Below the pieces are notes generated by a model. It worked only from the letters and a program-made list of their open reading frames with translations. It searched no databases and had not been told where the DNA came from. Below are positions 56,210-64,000 of a stretch of 64,000 nt of DNA, piece by piece (positions within the stretch are counted from its first letter, which is position 1; each line of letters starts with the position of its first letter). This stretch comes from Aliicoccus persicus (GTDB lineage Bacteria; Bacillota; Bacilli; Staphylococcales; Salinicoccaceae), in contig NZ_FOIT01000001.1 of assembly GCF_900110815.1 (NCBI RefSeq), forward strand, positions 417,910 through 481,909, given 5' to 3'. Position numbers and translations under genes: made by a program.

Positions 56210-57967
56210 TTAATTTTTGTGACGTACGCTGATAATTCTATATTGTTCCGTCAACCGCTTAATCTCATCAATATCCGCTGCTTGTTGTGCAATCTTTAAT
56301 TGACGAGATAAAAGTTCTCTTTCTTTCTTACTATTACGAATACCACTTAAATCATCAATGTAATCATCAATGATCGATTGATTCACACCATCATTTATTT
56401 TCAGCTGTTTAATTTTTTGCAATTCTTCTTGCTCATGGGTTTCTAGTTCTGATTGAAAAGTGGAGAGATCAATAGTTCCGTGGGTTTCGTAGTAAAAGAC
56501 TAACTTTCTAAATATACTATAAATCACCTCGGAAGTAAAGATTTCTGATGATAGAAATTCTTTATTTTTCATCATTAAATCTGGATCAGTTAGAAATATT
56601 TTTAACAGCTGTATTTCTTTAAAATCTCGAGAAAATAAATGTGATGACACGCGTGGTACAACTTGATTATTATTTGGGTAATTCGGCACTCTACTCTGCG
56701 ATGTAGCTAGTAATTCTGGGCTTACACTGTAAAGTTCACTCACATCATCAAGTAACCGCTGCAACAGAATCGGATCTTTCACGTAACTGAGCATACGTTT
56801 TAAAAACTTTATATTTTCATTGAATCGTATATCATTTGAGCGGCTATCATCAATGAGTTGATCTGCCATATACTTAACAGCATGTGTTTTTCCATTTCTA
56901 ACGAAGTAATTAAACTTCTCTTCTCCATGCTTCTCAATATATTCATCTGGATCTAAGCCATCTGGTACGCTTAACATATATACGTTTAGACCCATTTTTA
57001 GTAATTTCTCACCGTGTTTGAATTGAGCATTACGTCCTGCTTCATCCCCATCAAACATCAGTGTGACATTGTCAGTGACGGTTTTTATCGTGTTGATATG
57101 AGTATCTGAAAGTGCTGTACCCATCAATCCAACGACATTTTTTACACCGCTAGCTTTCACTTTAACGACGTCTAAATGTCCTTCCATGATGATGAGTTCA
57201 CGGCTTTCTGCGATTGCGCGTCTCGCATCTGACAGATTGAATAATATTTGTTGTTTTTTGAATATATTCGTTTCACTCGTGTTGATGTACTTAGGATGAT
57301 CTGAACCGAGTGTACGTGCAGTGAAGCCGATAAACGCTCCTTGATGATTTTTTATCGGTATCGTTATACGTGCTCTGAACTTATCGTAATAATCGTTCCG
57401 ATTCTCATTTCTACCGATCAGACCACCGCGTACTGCGAGTTCTAAATTCATGCCGCGTTTTTCAAGTAGTTCTGTCGTAAAGTTTTTCTTTTCTGGTGCG
57501 AGACCAATCATTTCTGACTTGATTGTCTCAAGTGTGAAGCCACGGTTTATTAAGTAATTAAGTGCTTGTTCACCTTCACGCGTATCTACGAGCACGTGAT
57601 GATACATCTTCGTCACAAATGCATGCATCTCCATCATCTGAGACTCCGGTGTTTCCGCTTCTGTTACACCTGATACTTCAACACCGATGTGTTTTGCAAG
57701 TTGTTGAATCGACTGTTTAATCGTTTTGTTTTCAATTTCAGCAACAAAGTCAATAACACTACCGCTTTTGTTACAACCAAAACAATTGAATACTTTGTAT
57801 TCTGGATTTACGTGGAAAGACGGTGTCTTTTCATTATGAAACGGGCATAAGCCAAGATAACTCTTCCCCTTTTTCTCCAAATTGACATATTGCCCAATGT
57901 ATTCCACAAGATCCACCTGATTTTTAATTTCGCTTATTAAATTGTTATTATTGTTCACAATCATCAT
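56210..57967 (-). CDS. dnaG: DNA primase
   Basis: Synthesises RNA primers at the replication fork. It has 585 residues: CHC2 zinc finger ([11 protein letters not shown] and CFGCNKSG, about 42-66), the primase core with TOPRIM segments [10 protein letters not shown] near 260 and [12 protein letters not shown] near 305, and a C-terminal DnaB-interaction domain. It overlaps the upstream regulatory-protein gene by 4 nt and precedes sigA by 31 nt. Confidence 0.95.
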   Translation of the reverse strand: MMIVNNNNNLISEIKNQVDLVEYIGQYVNLEKKGKSYLGLCPFHNEKTPSFHVNPEYKVFNCFGCNKSGSVIDFVAEIENKTIKQSIQQLAKHIGVEVSGVTEAETPESQMMEMHAFVTKMYHHVLVDTREGEQALNYLINRGFTLETIKSEMIGLAPEKKNFTTELLEKRGMNLELAVRGGLIGRNENRNDYYDKFRARITIPIKNHQGAFIGFTARTLGSDHPKYINTSETNIFKKQQILFNLSDARRAIAESRELIIMEGHLDVVKVKASGVKNVVGLMGTALSDTHINTIKTVTDNVTLMFDGDEAGRNAQFKHGEKLLKMGLNVYMLSVPDGLDPDEYIEKHGEEKFNYFVRNGKTHAVKYMADQLIDDSRSNDIRFNENIKFLKRMLSYVKDPILLQRLLDDVSELYSVSPELLATSQSRVPNYPNNNQVVPRVSSHLFSRDFKEIQLLKIFLTDPDLMMKNKEFLSSEIFTSEVIYSIFRKLVFYYETHGTIDLSTFQSELETHEQEELQKIKQLKINDGVNQSIIDDYIDDLSGIRNSKKERELLSRQLKIAQQAADIDEIKRLTEQYRIISVRHKN

Positions 57968-58788
57968 CCTTTAATATCACGCTGATTGTCGATATATTTA
58001 ATAATTTCATTTGCTGTCTCTTCAATTGCCTTATCACTCACATCGATAACAGGACAGCCAATACGCTCGATAATCTTTTTAAAATGTGCAATCTCTTCTT
58101 TTATTCGCTCATTTTTTGCATACTGTGCTGCACTGTTTAAGCCGAGTTGTTGCAAACGTTCTTTACGTATCTTATTGAGCTTGTTTTCATCGATAATCAG
58201 ACCGACACACTTTTTAGGATCTATTTCTAATAATTCTTTTGGTATATTTACTTCAGGCAACACGGGCACGTTCATCACTTTATATTTTTTGTGTGCTAAA
58301 AACTGGCTGAGTGGTGTCTTGGATGTTCTCGACACACCGATGAGTACGATGTCTGCTTTCTCAAGACCTGACACATCTTTACCATCATCGAACTTTACGG
58401 CAAATTCAATCGCTTCAATCTTCTTAAAATAATCTTCATCGAGCTGGTGAACGAGTCCTGGTTCATAGAATGGTACTTCATCCAAACGTACACTCAACAT
58501 CTCCAGTAATTGTCCCATGACATCGATATGCGGGATGTTTTCTTCAACCATACGGCGCTCCATGTAAGCTTTCATATCCGGTTTTACCATCGTATAAACG
58601 ACAATTGCATCGTTTTCTTTCGCGACGACAATCATATCATCAATCGTTTCTTCAGAATCGATGTAAGGATAGCGAATCATAACTTCTTTCACACTTGAAA
58701 TATTAAATTGTGCGAGTGATGCACGTGCTACATTTTCTCCAGTTTCTCCGACTGAGTCTGACGCGATAAGTATTTTTAGTGGACGCAT
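57964..58788 (-). CDS. Pyruvate, phosphate dikinase / PEP synthase regulatory protein (YqfL type)
   Basis: Bifunctional ADP-dependent kinase and Pi-dependent phosphorylase for PPDK or PEP synthase, 274 residues. The P-loop GVSRTSKTP near 152 and the N-terminal [14 protein letters not shown] are family marks. In several Bacillota the ccpN regulator precedes it; none is seen here. First gene of a run into dnaG and sigA. Confidence 0.9.
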   Translation of the reverse strand: MRPLKILIASDSVGETGENVARASLAQFNISSVKEVMIRYPYIDSEETIDDMIVVAKENDAIVVYTMVKPDMKAYMERRMVEENIPHIDVMGQLLEMLSVRLDEVPFYEPGLVHQLDEDYFKKIEAIEFAVKFDDGKDVSGLEKADIVLIGVSRTSKTPLSQFLAHKKYKVMNVPVLPEVNIPKELLEIDPKKCVGLIIDENKLNKIRKERLQQLGLNSAAQYAKNERIKEEIAHFKKIIERIGCPVIDVSDKAIEETANEIIKYIDNQRDIKG

Positions 58789-58861
58789 ACGTATACCCTT
58801 CTTGTTTCATTAGTACAGTAATTATATAACAGCATCTCATGAATTCAAAATGTATGAAACG

Positions 58862-58890
58862 TTGACAATTTCAGTGTGTCGGTATAATAT
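58862..58890 (+). promoter_or_regulatory. glyS promoter
   Basis: Perfect TTGACA at 58862-58867. The -10 is TATAAT at 58883-58888 (15-nt spacer) or TAATAT at 58885-58890 (17 nt). Transcription would start near 58897, just ahead of the T-box leader. Confidence 0.8.
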
Positions 58891-58896
58891 GTGACT

Positions 58897-59052
58897 AAGC
58901 GAGTTAGGGACAGTGAGAGCTTAACAACATTAAAATGGCAAAGCACGAACACAAAGATTATAAATATTTAAAATGAAGTCTATTTTCAATTAGGGTGGAA
59001 CCGTGGGTTTTTACTCGCCCCTAGATAACTTAACTGTTGTCTAGGGGTTTTT
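58897..59052 (+). promoter_or_regulatory. T-box riboswitch, tRNA-Gly type, unusually compact
   Basis: The T-box motif AGGGTGGAACCG lies at 58992-59003. The terminator pairs 59018-59029 with 59036-59047 (12 bp) followed by TTTTT; the antiterminator can pair TAGGG at 58991-58995 with CCCTA at 59019-59023. The 5' part starts with the usual CAGTGAGAGC. GGC at 58937-58939, followed by A, is a candidate glycine specifier. Only about 94 nt lie between the expected start and the T-box, leaving little room for a full Stem I. Confidence 0.88.
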
Positions 59053-59074
59053 ATATTTTAAGGGGGAAATTATT

Positions 59075-60445
59075 ATGGAAAAGATTGTTAACTTATCTAA
59101 GACGCGTGGATTTGTCTTTCCAGGCAGTGAGATTTATGGTGGTTTAGCAAATACGTGGGACTATGGTCCACTCGGAACGGAATTAAAAAATAATGTCAGA
59201 AAAGCTTGGTGGCAAAAATTCATTCAAGAATCACCGTATAATGTCGGACTCGATTCTGCAATTTTAATGAATCCAAAAACTTGGGAAGCAAGTGGTCATC
59301 TATCGAACTTCAACGACCCAATGATCGACTGTAAAGAATGTAAGAGCCGTCATCGCGCAGACAAATTGATTGAAGATGTCATTCAAAAAGAAGATGAAAA
59401 CTTCGTCGCGGATGGTTTAAGCTTTGAAAAAATGATTGAAATCATCAACGAAAGAAATATTACGTGTCCAAATTGTGGTCATCACAACTATACGGATATT
59501 CGTCAATTTAACCTGATGTTCAAAACATTCCAAGGTGTAACGGAGTCTTCAACAAATGAGATTTTCTTACGTCCTGAAACAGCACAAGGTATTTTTGTTA
59601 ACTATAAAAATGTACAGCGTACGATGCGTAAAAAACTACCATTCGGTATCGGTCAGGTTGGTAAATCATTCCGTAACGAGATTACACCAGGTAACTTCAC
59701 GTTCAGAACGAGAGAATTCGAACAGATGGAACTCGAGTTTTTCTGTAAACCCGGTGAAGAATTAGAATGGCAAAAATACTGGATTGAAACAAGTGATCAA
59801 TGGTTACAAGATTTAGGTTTAAAAGTAGAAAATCGACGTCTGAGAGATCACGATGAAGATGAACTGTCGCACTACTCGAATGCAACGACAGATATCGAGT
59901 ACAAATTCCCGTTTGGTTGGGGAGAATTATGGGGTATCGCGAGTCGTACTGATTTTGATTTAAAACAACATATGGAACATTCAAACGAAGACTTTAGATA
60001 TCACGATCCAGAAACGAACGAAAAATATATTCCATATTGTATTGAACCGTCAGTCGGTTTAGACCGTGTGACACTTGCATTTTTATGTGATGCATACGAT
60101 GAAGAAACATTAGAAGGTGGCGACACGCGCACAGTATTGCGTTTCCATCCACAACTGGCACCATTTAAAGCAGCTGTCTTACCTTTATCTAAAAAGTTAA
60201 GTGATGATGCAATTAAAGTTTACGAATTGCTTGCTTCAGAATTCAACGTTGAGTTTGATGAATCACAATCAATCGGTAAACGATACCGTCGTCAAGACGA
60301 GATTGGTACACCTTACTGCATTACATTCGACTTTGACTCATTAGAAGATCAGTCAGTGACAGTACGCGACCGCGATACAATGGAACAGACACGTATACCA
60401 ATTGATGAAGTGAAAGCTTACTTAAAAGAGAAAATGAAATACTAA
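59075..60445 (+). CDS. glyS: Glycyl-tRNA synthetase (single-chain)
   Basis: Class II homodimeric GlyRS, 456 residues. Motif 1/2 segments [20 protein letters not shown] at the N-terminus, [15 protein letters not shown] near 167, [11 protein letters not shown] near 196 and motif 3 [14 protein letters not shown] near 330 are visible. The C-terminal anticodon domain ends near [19 protein letters not shown]-type sequence. AGGGGGAAA precedes the ATG. Transcription is controlled by the T-box leader. Confidence 0.96.
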   Translation: MEKIVNLSKTRGFVFPGSEIYGGLANTWDYGPLGTELKNNVRKAWWQKFIQESPYNVGLDSAILMNPKTWEASGHLSNFNDPMIDCKECKSRHRADKLIEDVIQKEDENFVADGLSFEKMIEIINERNITCPNCGHHNYTDIRQFNLMFKTFQGVTESSTNEIFLRPETAQGIFVNYKNVQRTMRKKLPFGIGQVGKSFRNEITPGNFTFRTREFEQMELEFFCKPGEELEWQKYWIETSDQWLQDLGLKVENRRLRDHDEDELSHYSNATTDIEYKFPFGWGELWGIASRTDFDLKQHMEHSNEDFRYHDPETNEKYIPYCIEPSVGLDRVTLAFLCDAYDEETLEGGDTRTVLRFHPQLAPFKAAVLPLSKKLSDDAIKVYELLASEFNVEFDESQSIGKRYRRQDEIGTPYCITFDFDSLEDQSVTVRDRDTMEQTRIPIDEVKAYLKEKMKY

Positions 60446-60474
60446 AATACATCTTGTAGGTTTTGAATAATTTG

Positions 60475-60512
60475 AAAGCACTTGCCGATAAAGTTTGGCA
60501 AGTGCTTTTTTT
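60475..60512 (+). terminator. glyS terminator
   Basis: A perfect stem AAAGCACTTGCC / GGCAAGTGCTTT with a 10-nt loop and T-run, 30 nt after the glyS stop. Confidence 0.92.
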
Positions 60513-60554
60513 GTGTGAGTGGGTTGTTTAGTATGGGGTTTGATTTATGAAAAT

Positions 60555-60716
60555 GGATTTGACGGACTGTGAGATGAGCTCATGGACTCGCAAATGGGTT
60601 TGACGGACTATGAGATGAGCTCATGGACTCGCAAAAGGATTTGACGGACTGTGAGATGAGCTCACGGACTCGCAAATGGATTTGACGGACTGTGAGACTT
60701 GCTCATTGGCACGAAA
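60555..60716. repeat. Second 41-bp tandem repeat array, about 4 copies
   Basis: GACGGACT recurs at 60561, 60602, 60643 and 60684, exactly 41 bp apart. A unit reads GTGAGATGAGCTCATGGACT then CGCAAATGGATTTGACGGACT. It aligns without gaps to the 46840-47268 unit at about 24 of 41 positions. The right end changes to GCTCATTGGCACG, the same words that end the other array. It fills the gap 60513-60731 between convergent glyS and recO. Confidence 0.93.
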
Positions 60717-60731
60717 AAATTAATTCACCTA

Positions 60732-61493
60732 TCACTCTGTCCCCTCTGAATGACCTGTCTCTATCAGCTTCCTCGATTTAAAAAACACACCAGTATATTC
60801 ATCATAGAGATGCTCAATAAACCGCCTTAAATTCTCACCATTCTCTTGAGACATCTTCACAGAATTCATCTGTAAGATTTTCGTCTTTTTAAACAACTGC
60901 GCAAAATATAAAATCTTATTACTCACCGGGACAGTTCTTAAATGTTCGAGTTCATTAAAACAGTTCGTACAGATGATGCCATGATGTTCATAGCTGTAGC
61001 GGTCAAATAACTTATAATCCGTCTCACCACATATTTCACAATATTCCGCCTGCAGTTCTACACCGTAAAACTTCATCATTTTAATCAAGATAAAGCTCAA
61101 AACAGCATTGCGCTCGCCGCCTGCTTCTAACAGATCAAAGCCTTTTTTCAGCAATACATAAAAACCTTTTGATTCGAGGCCGCCTTCCATACCTCGGATG
61201 ACAACTTCTTGTATGTAAGACGCATAGTAATACAAATCAAAGTCTTTATTGATCGCTTTATAGTTATGGATGGGCTCCACTTCAGTCAGTGTTCCCATCC
61301 CTTTATGTTTGCTATACGTAAACAACGTTTCATTAATGCCTTGTTTTAAAGTTTGAAACGCATTATTCGGTTTATTGAAACCACGCGCCATCATCGGTAC
61401 TTGAACACCTTGTTCGTTCAGCATCGTGATGATTTTACTTGATTCACTATAATTTGTTTGTCTAATTACAAAACCTTGTTGTTTATACAGCAT
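60732..61493 (-). CDS. recO: DNA repair protein RecO
   Basis: Loads RecA onto SSB-coated DNA and anneals strands. It has 253 residues: an N-terminal OB fold (about 1-80) with KQQGFVIRQTNYSESSKI-like opening, then a helical domain with a four-cysteine zinc site (CEIC near 150 and CTNC near 177). It lies 12 nt behind era, the conserved partner. Confidence 0.93.
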   Translation of the reverse strand: MLYKQQGFVIRQTNYSESSKIITMLNEQGVQVPMMARGFNKPNNAFQTLKQGINETLFTYSKHKGMGTLTEVEPIHNYKAINKDFDLYYYASYIQEVVIRGMEGGLESKGFYVLLKKGFDLLEAGGERNAVLSFILIKMMKFYGVELQAEYCEICGETDYKLFDRYSYEHHGIICTNCFNELEHLRTVPVSNKILYFAQLFKKTKILQMNSVKMSQENGENLRRFIEHLYDEYTGVFFKSRKLIETGHSEGTE

Positions 61494-61505
61494 TTCTTCA
61501 CCTAT

Positions 61506-62411
61506 TTAATATTCATCATCTTTATAACCTAAACCACGGATAAAGTTCTTCTTGTTCCGCCAATCTTTTTGCACTTTCACCCAAAGTTCTAAATACACTT
61601 TAGAACCGAGGAGATGCTCAATATCAACACGTGCAAGCTTACCAATTTCTTTTAACATCTTGCCGCCCTTGCCGATAACCATCCCTTTTTGTGACTCACG
61701 TTCAACGAATATCGTCGCTTGAACATGTACTTTATCGCCTTCATTTTCAGCCTTCATTTTTTCTACTTCCACACCGATTGCATGTGGAATCTCTTGGCTC
61801 GTTAAATGCAGTGCTTTCTCACGTATCAGTTCACTCACGATAAAGTGTTCCGGATGATCGGTCACGCGGTCCGCAGGATAATACATCGGTCCTGGTGGTA
61901 GATGTGACTCAATTACTTCAAGTAAGCGTTCAATATTATTACCTTGCAGCGCTGAAATTGGAACGATATCACTGAAATTTAACTTGTCTTTATAGACATC
62001 GATTTGTTTAATTAATTGATCTGGGTGTACCAAGTCAATCTTATTTAACACGAGAATAATTGGCGTCGTCGTATTCTTTAACATATCTATTATGAATTCA
62101 TCACCACGCCCGATTTCTTCAGCCACATTCACTAAAAATAAAATAACTTCTGTCTCACGAAGTGTATTGCGTGCCACTTTCATCATGTGTTCCCCAAGCT
62201 CATGCTTCGGCTTATGAATGCCTGGCGTGTCAATAAAGATCATCTGTGCATTATCTTTCGTGTAAACACCTTGGACTTTATTGCGTGTTGTCTGCGGTTT
62301 ATCGGACATAATTGCAATTTTTTGACCCAGTACTTTATTCATAAATGTAGACTTTCCGACGTTCGGTCTACCGATAATACTTATAAAACCTGATTTGAAT
62401 TCTTCACTCAT
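61506..62411 (-). CDS. era: GTPase Era
   Basis: Ribosome-assembly GTPase binding the 3' end of 16S rRNA. It has 301 residues: G1 GRPNVGKST near 14, G3 DTPGIHKP near 61, G4 NKID near 124, and a C-terminal KH domain with [15 protein letters not shown] near 240. It overlaps cdd by 4 nt. Confidence 0.96.
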   Translation of the reverse strand: MSEEFKSGFISIIGRPNVGKSTFMNKVLGQKIAIMSDKPQTTRNKVQGVYTKDNAQMIFIDTPGIHKPKHELGEHMMKVARNTLRETEVILFLVNVAEEIGRGDEFIIDMLKNTTTPIILVLNKIDLVHPDQLIKQIDVYKDKLNFSDIVPISALQGNNIERLLEVIESHLPPGPMYYPADRVTDHPEHFIVSELIREKALHLTSQEIPHAIGVEVEKMKAENEGDKVHVQATIFVERESQKGMVIGKGGKMLKEIGKLARVDIEHLLGSKVYLELWVKVQKDWRNKKNFIRGLGYKDDEY

Positions 62412-62818
62412 TCATTTAAATCCTTTCCAGAAAAACCAAGCGGTAACAATTCATCTACCGTACGTTTCACGATGTCGCCTTTATGGTTCGTCATATAAAC
62501 CGGCATTTCATCATGCGTCAGTTCTTTTAGAACTTGTCTGCACACGCCACAAGGACTTGATGGCGTATCAACATCTGTCGTAATCACAATCGCTTTAAAC
62601 TTCGTAATACCTTGTGAATACGCGCTGACGAGTGCTGAACGCTCCGCACAAATTGTCGGTGAGTACGAAGCGTTTTCAATGTTCGCACCATATACGTATT
62701 CATCATCTTCAGTAATTAACAGAGCGCCAACATTAAATTTCGAATACGGTGTATACGCACGAGATTGTGCCACTCTTACTTCTTCTAACCATTCTTCTTT
62801 AAAAATACCATCGTTCAT
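62408..62818 (-). CDS. cdd: Cytidine deaminase
   Basis: Zinc-dependent pyrimidine salvage enzyme, 136 residues. The zinc site is formed by [10 protein letters not shown] (Cys plus catalytic Glu) near 54 and PCGVCRQ near 87. ATG 62818 is chosen because AAGGAG lies 8 nt ahead; a GTG 9 nt upstream overlaps that site. It sits between dgkA and era as in Bacillus. Confidence 0.95.
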   Translation of the reverse strand: MNDGIFKEEWLEEVRVAQSRAYTPYSKFNVGALLITEDDEYVYGANIENASYSPTICAERSALVSAYSQGITKFKAIVITTDVDTPSSPCGVCRQVLKELTHDEMPVYMTNHKGDIVKRTVDELLPLGFSGKDLNE

Positions 62819-62830
62819 TTCCTTCACTCC

Positions 62831-63178
62831 TTAAAACAAATATGGGATAAAAATAATAAATCCAACGATTAAGGCATATATCGATGCTAAGAGAACTGCA
62901 AAAGCACTCACATCTTTAGTTATTTTCGCAAGTGGATGCCTTTTTCTCGTCACCAAATCTACTGCCGTTTCAATCGATGTGTTGACCGCTTCTGTTATAA
63001 ATACAATCATAATTGCACTGATGATAAACAACCACTCTACTTGTGTAGTACCAATTGCGAAACTAATGATAATGACGATGAATGCAATGATTAAATGAAT
63101 AAGAAAGTTTGTATCTTTCTTAAATAACGCGATACAGCCATTAAACGTGTTTCTAAATCGTTGTATCACTTTATCCAT
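62831..63178 (-). CDS. dgkA: Diacylglycerol kinase / undecaprenol kinase
   Basis: A small three-helix membrane kinase, 115 residues. The conserved cytosolic segment FITEAVNTSIETAVDLV near 58 holds the catalytic and Mg-binding glutamates. In Gram-positives this family mainly phosphorylates undecaprenol. Its start overlaps the ybeY stop by 1 nt (TAATG). Confidence 0.92.
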   Translation of the reverse strand: MDKVIQRFRNTFNGCIALFKKDTNFLIHLIIAFIVIIISFAIGTTQVEWLFIISAIMIVFITEAVNTSIETAVDLVTRKRHPLAKITKDVSAFAVLLASIYALIVGFIIFIPYLF

Positions 63179-63642
63179 TACGCATCTCTAGAAATACCAA
63201 ATTCATTTAATATATCATCTTGTAAACGATTCATTTCAACTTCTTCATCTTTTTCGATGTGATCATAGCCCATCAGATGTAAGAAGCCATGTAATGCTAG
63301 AAATAAGTATTCACGTTTATTTGAATGACCATATTCAGCCGCTTGGTTTCTCGCAACGTCATCGGCAATTATAATATCACCAAGCACGCGTTCAGCACCT
63401 TCAACATCAATTTCATCATCGCCATCTTCCATGGCAAAGCTGATGACATCGGTTACTTCATCTTTATTTCGATAATCTCGATTGATCTTTTGGATTTCTT
63501 CGTTTGTTACATATGACACACTAAGCTCTGCCTCTTCTTCTTGTTTTAAATACGTATAAGCAAACTGTAGCAATGCTTCCGTACTCGTTTTAATGTCATC
63601 GTCTAATACGCTGCGATCATCAATAAAATCAATTGTTAGCAT
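63178..63642 (-). CDS. ybeY: Endoribonuclease YbeY (rRNA maturation factor)
   Basis: Zinc-dependent single-strand RNase for 16S rRNA 3'-end maturation and ribosome quality control. It has 154 residues with the zinc motif [11 protein letters not shown] near 117. It overlaps phoH by 14 nt and is followed by dgkA, cdd and era in one run. Confidence 0.95.
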   Translation of the reverse strand: MLTIDFIDDRSVLDDDIKTSTEALLQFAYTYLKQEEEAELSVSYVTNEEIQKINRDYRNKDEVTDVISFAMEDGDDEIDVEGAERVLGDIIIADDVARNQAAEYGHSNKREYLFLALHGFLHLMGYDHIEKDEEVEMNRLQDDILNEFGISRDA

Positions 63643-64000
63643 CTAGGTTCTCCTTATCGTAAGCACGTATTATTTTTGATACGAGTGGATGTCTCACAAC
63701 GTCTGAATCATCCAAACGATTGATTGCTACCCCTTTAACATTCTCCAGTTTAGATAATCCATCAACTAAACCACTGCGCGTTCCTTTTGGTAAGTCTATC
63801 TGTGTGACGTCTCCTGTCACAACCATCTTTGATTCAAATCCCAAACGCGTTAAAAACATCTTCATCTGCATTTCAGTCGTATTCTGTGCTTCATCTAAAA
63901 TGACAAACGCTTCATTCAATGTACGTCCACGCATATACGCCAGTGGTGCCACTTCAATCGTCCCGCGCTCAATCAAACGGTCAGTGGTCTCTACACCTAA
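63629..64000 (-). CDS. phoH: PhoH family protein, partial
   Basis: The C-terminal 123 residues of a PhoH-like P-loop ATPase; the N-terminus and Walker A lie beyond the right edge. Visible are the segments [31 protein letters not shown] (Walker B) and [17 protein letters not shown]. The phoH-ybeY order is the rule in Bacillota. Its function is thought to be RNA-related but is unsettled. Confidence 0.93.
   Translation of the reverse strand, partial: LGVETTDRLIERGTIEVAPLAYMRGRTLNEAFVILDEAQNTTEMQMKMFLTRLGFESKMVVTGDVTQIDLPKGTRSGLVDGLSKLENVKGVAINRLDDSDVVRHPLVSKIIRAYDKENLDANN

Noticed and set aside
1-64000. tRNA or rRNA genes
   Set aside because: No cloverleaf-like gene or rRNA stretch was recognised in the gaps; the largest gaps are filled by repeats, the T-box or the riboswitch.

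Overview
The window is about 64 kb of ordinary chromosome from a low-GC Gram-positive bacterium. Gene order matches the comG / accBC / sigA / era regions of Bacillus subtilis and Staphylococcus. I infer a member of the Staphylococcaceae outside Staphylococcus itself (Jeotgalicoccus, Nosocomiicoccus or Salinicoccus type). The reasons are staphylococcal-looking proteins and gene blocks (mre/zur-type zinc operon, gcvT-gcvPA-gcvPB with lipM, pbp next to sodA) together with traits that classical staphylococci lack: an MEP isoprenoid route (dxs, ispG, ispH) and a membrane-anchored cytochrome c-550 behind sigA. No rRNA, tRNA, insertion sequence or prophage was recognised.

Layout. 1-4.3 kb: branched-chain amino acid catabolism (ptb-bcd-buk-lpd, reading left, with a CodY-like box upstream). 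4.4-16.6 kb: DUF2627 gene, then a long leftward run recN-argR-tlyA-dxs-ispA-xseB-xseA-nusB-asp23-like, accC-accB, efp and an Xaa-Pro peptidase. 16.7-22 kb: lipoprotein, yqhQ, rhodanese-like gene, lipM and a ktrAB-type potassium uptake pair. 21.8-24 kb: a very AT-rich two-gene insert (alpha/beta hydrolase plus MFS exporter). 24-28.2 kb: glycine cleavage operon under a single-aptamer glycine riboswitch. 28.2-32.3 kb: aroK and the complete comGA-GG pseudopilus operon, including a very short comGG overlapping comGF. 32.4-36.1 kb: DUF2626/DUF2759 membrane genes, glcK, yqgQ, rhomboid gluP, 5-FTHF cyclo-ligase. 36.2-40.9 kb: pstSCAB-phoU under a four-repeat Pho box. 40.9-45.8 kb: class B PBP, sodA, DUF1189, ispG. 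45.9-47.3 kb: two striking intergenic repeat arrays around an unknown membrane gene. 47.3-51.6 kb: zinc ABC transporter with zur, nfo, cshB. 51.8-58.8 kb: ispH, nif3-like, trmK, cccA, sigA, dnaG, PPDK regulator. 58.9-60.4 kb: compact T-box leader and glyS, followed by a third repeat array. 60.7-64 kb: recO-era-cdd-dgkA-ybeY-phoH.

The regulatory logic is readable in several places. CodY (BCAA excess) probably controls the keto-acid operon. ArgR probably controls its own gene, Zur the zinc importer and PhoP phosphate uptake. Glycine is sensed twice: by the riboswitch ahead of gcvT and, as uncharged tRNA-Gly, by the T-box ahead of glyS.

The most unusual material is non-coding: three clustered intergenic arrays of hairpin-forming repeats. 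Two have an exact 41-bp period and related sequence although they lie 13 kb apart. The third has a 51-bp period, built from 10-bp inverted arms around 18-bp loops, with the arm sequence switching part-way while the geometry is kept. They do not look like CRISPR arrays, and I cannot assign them to a described family.
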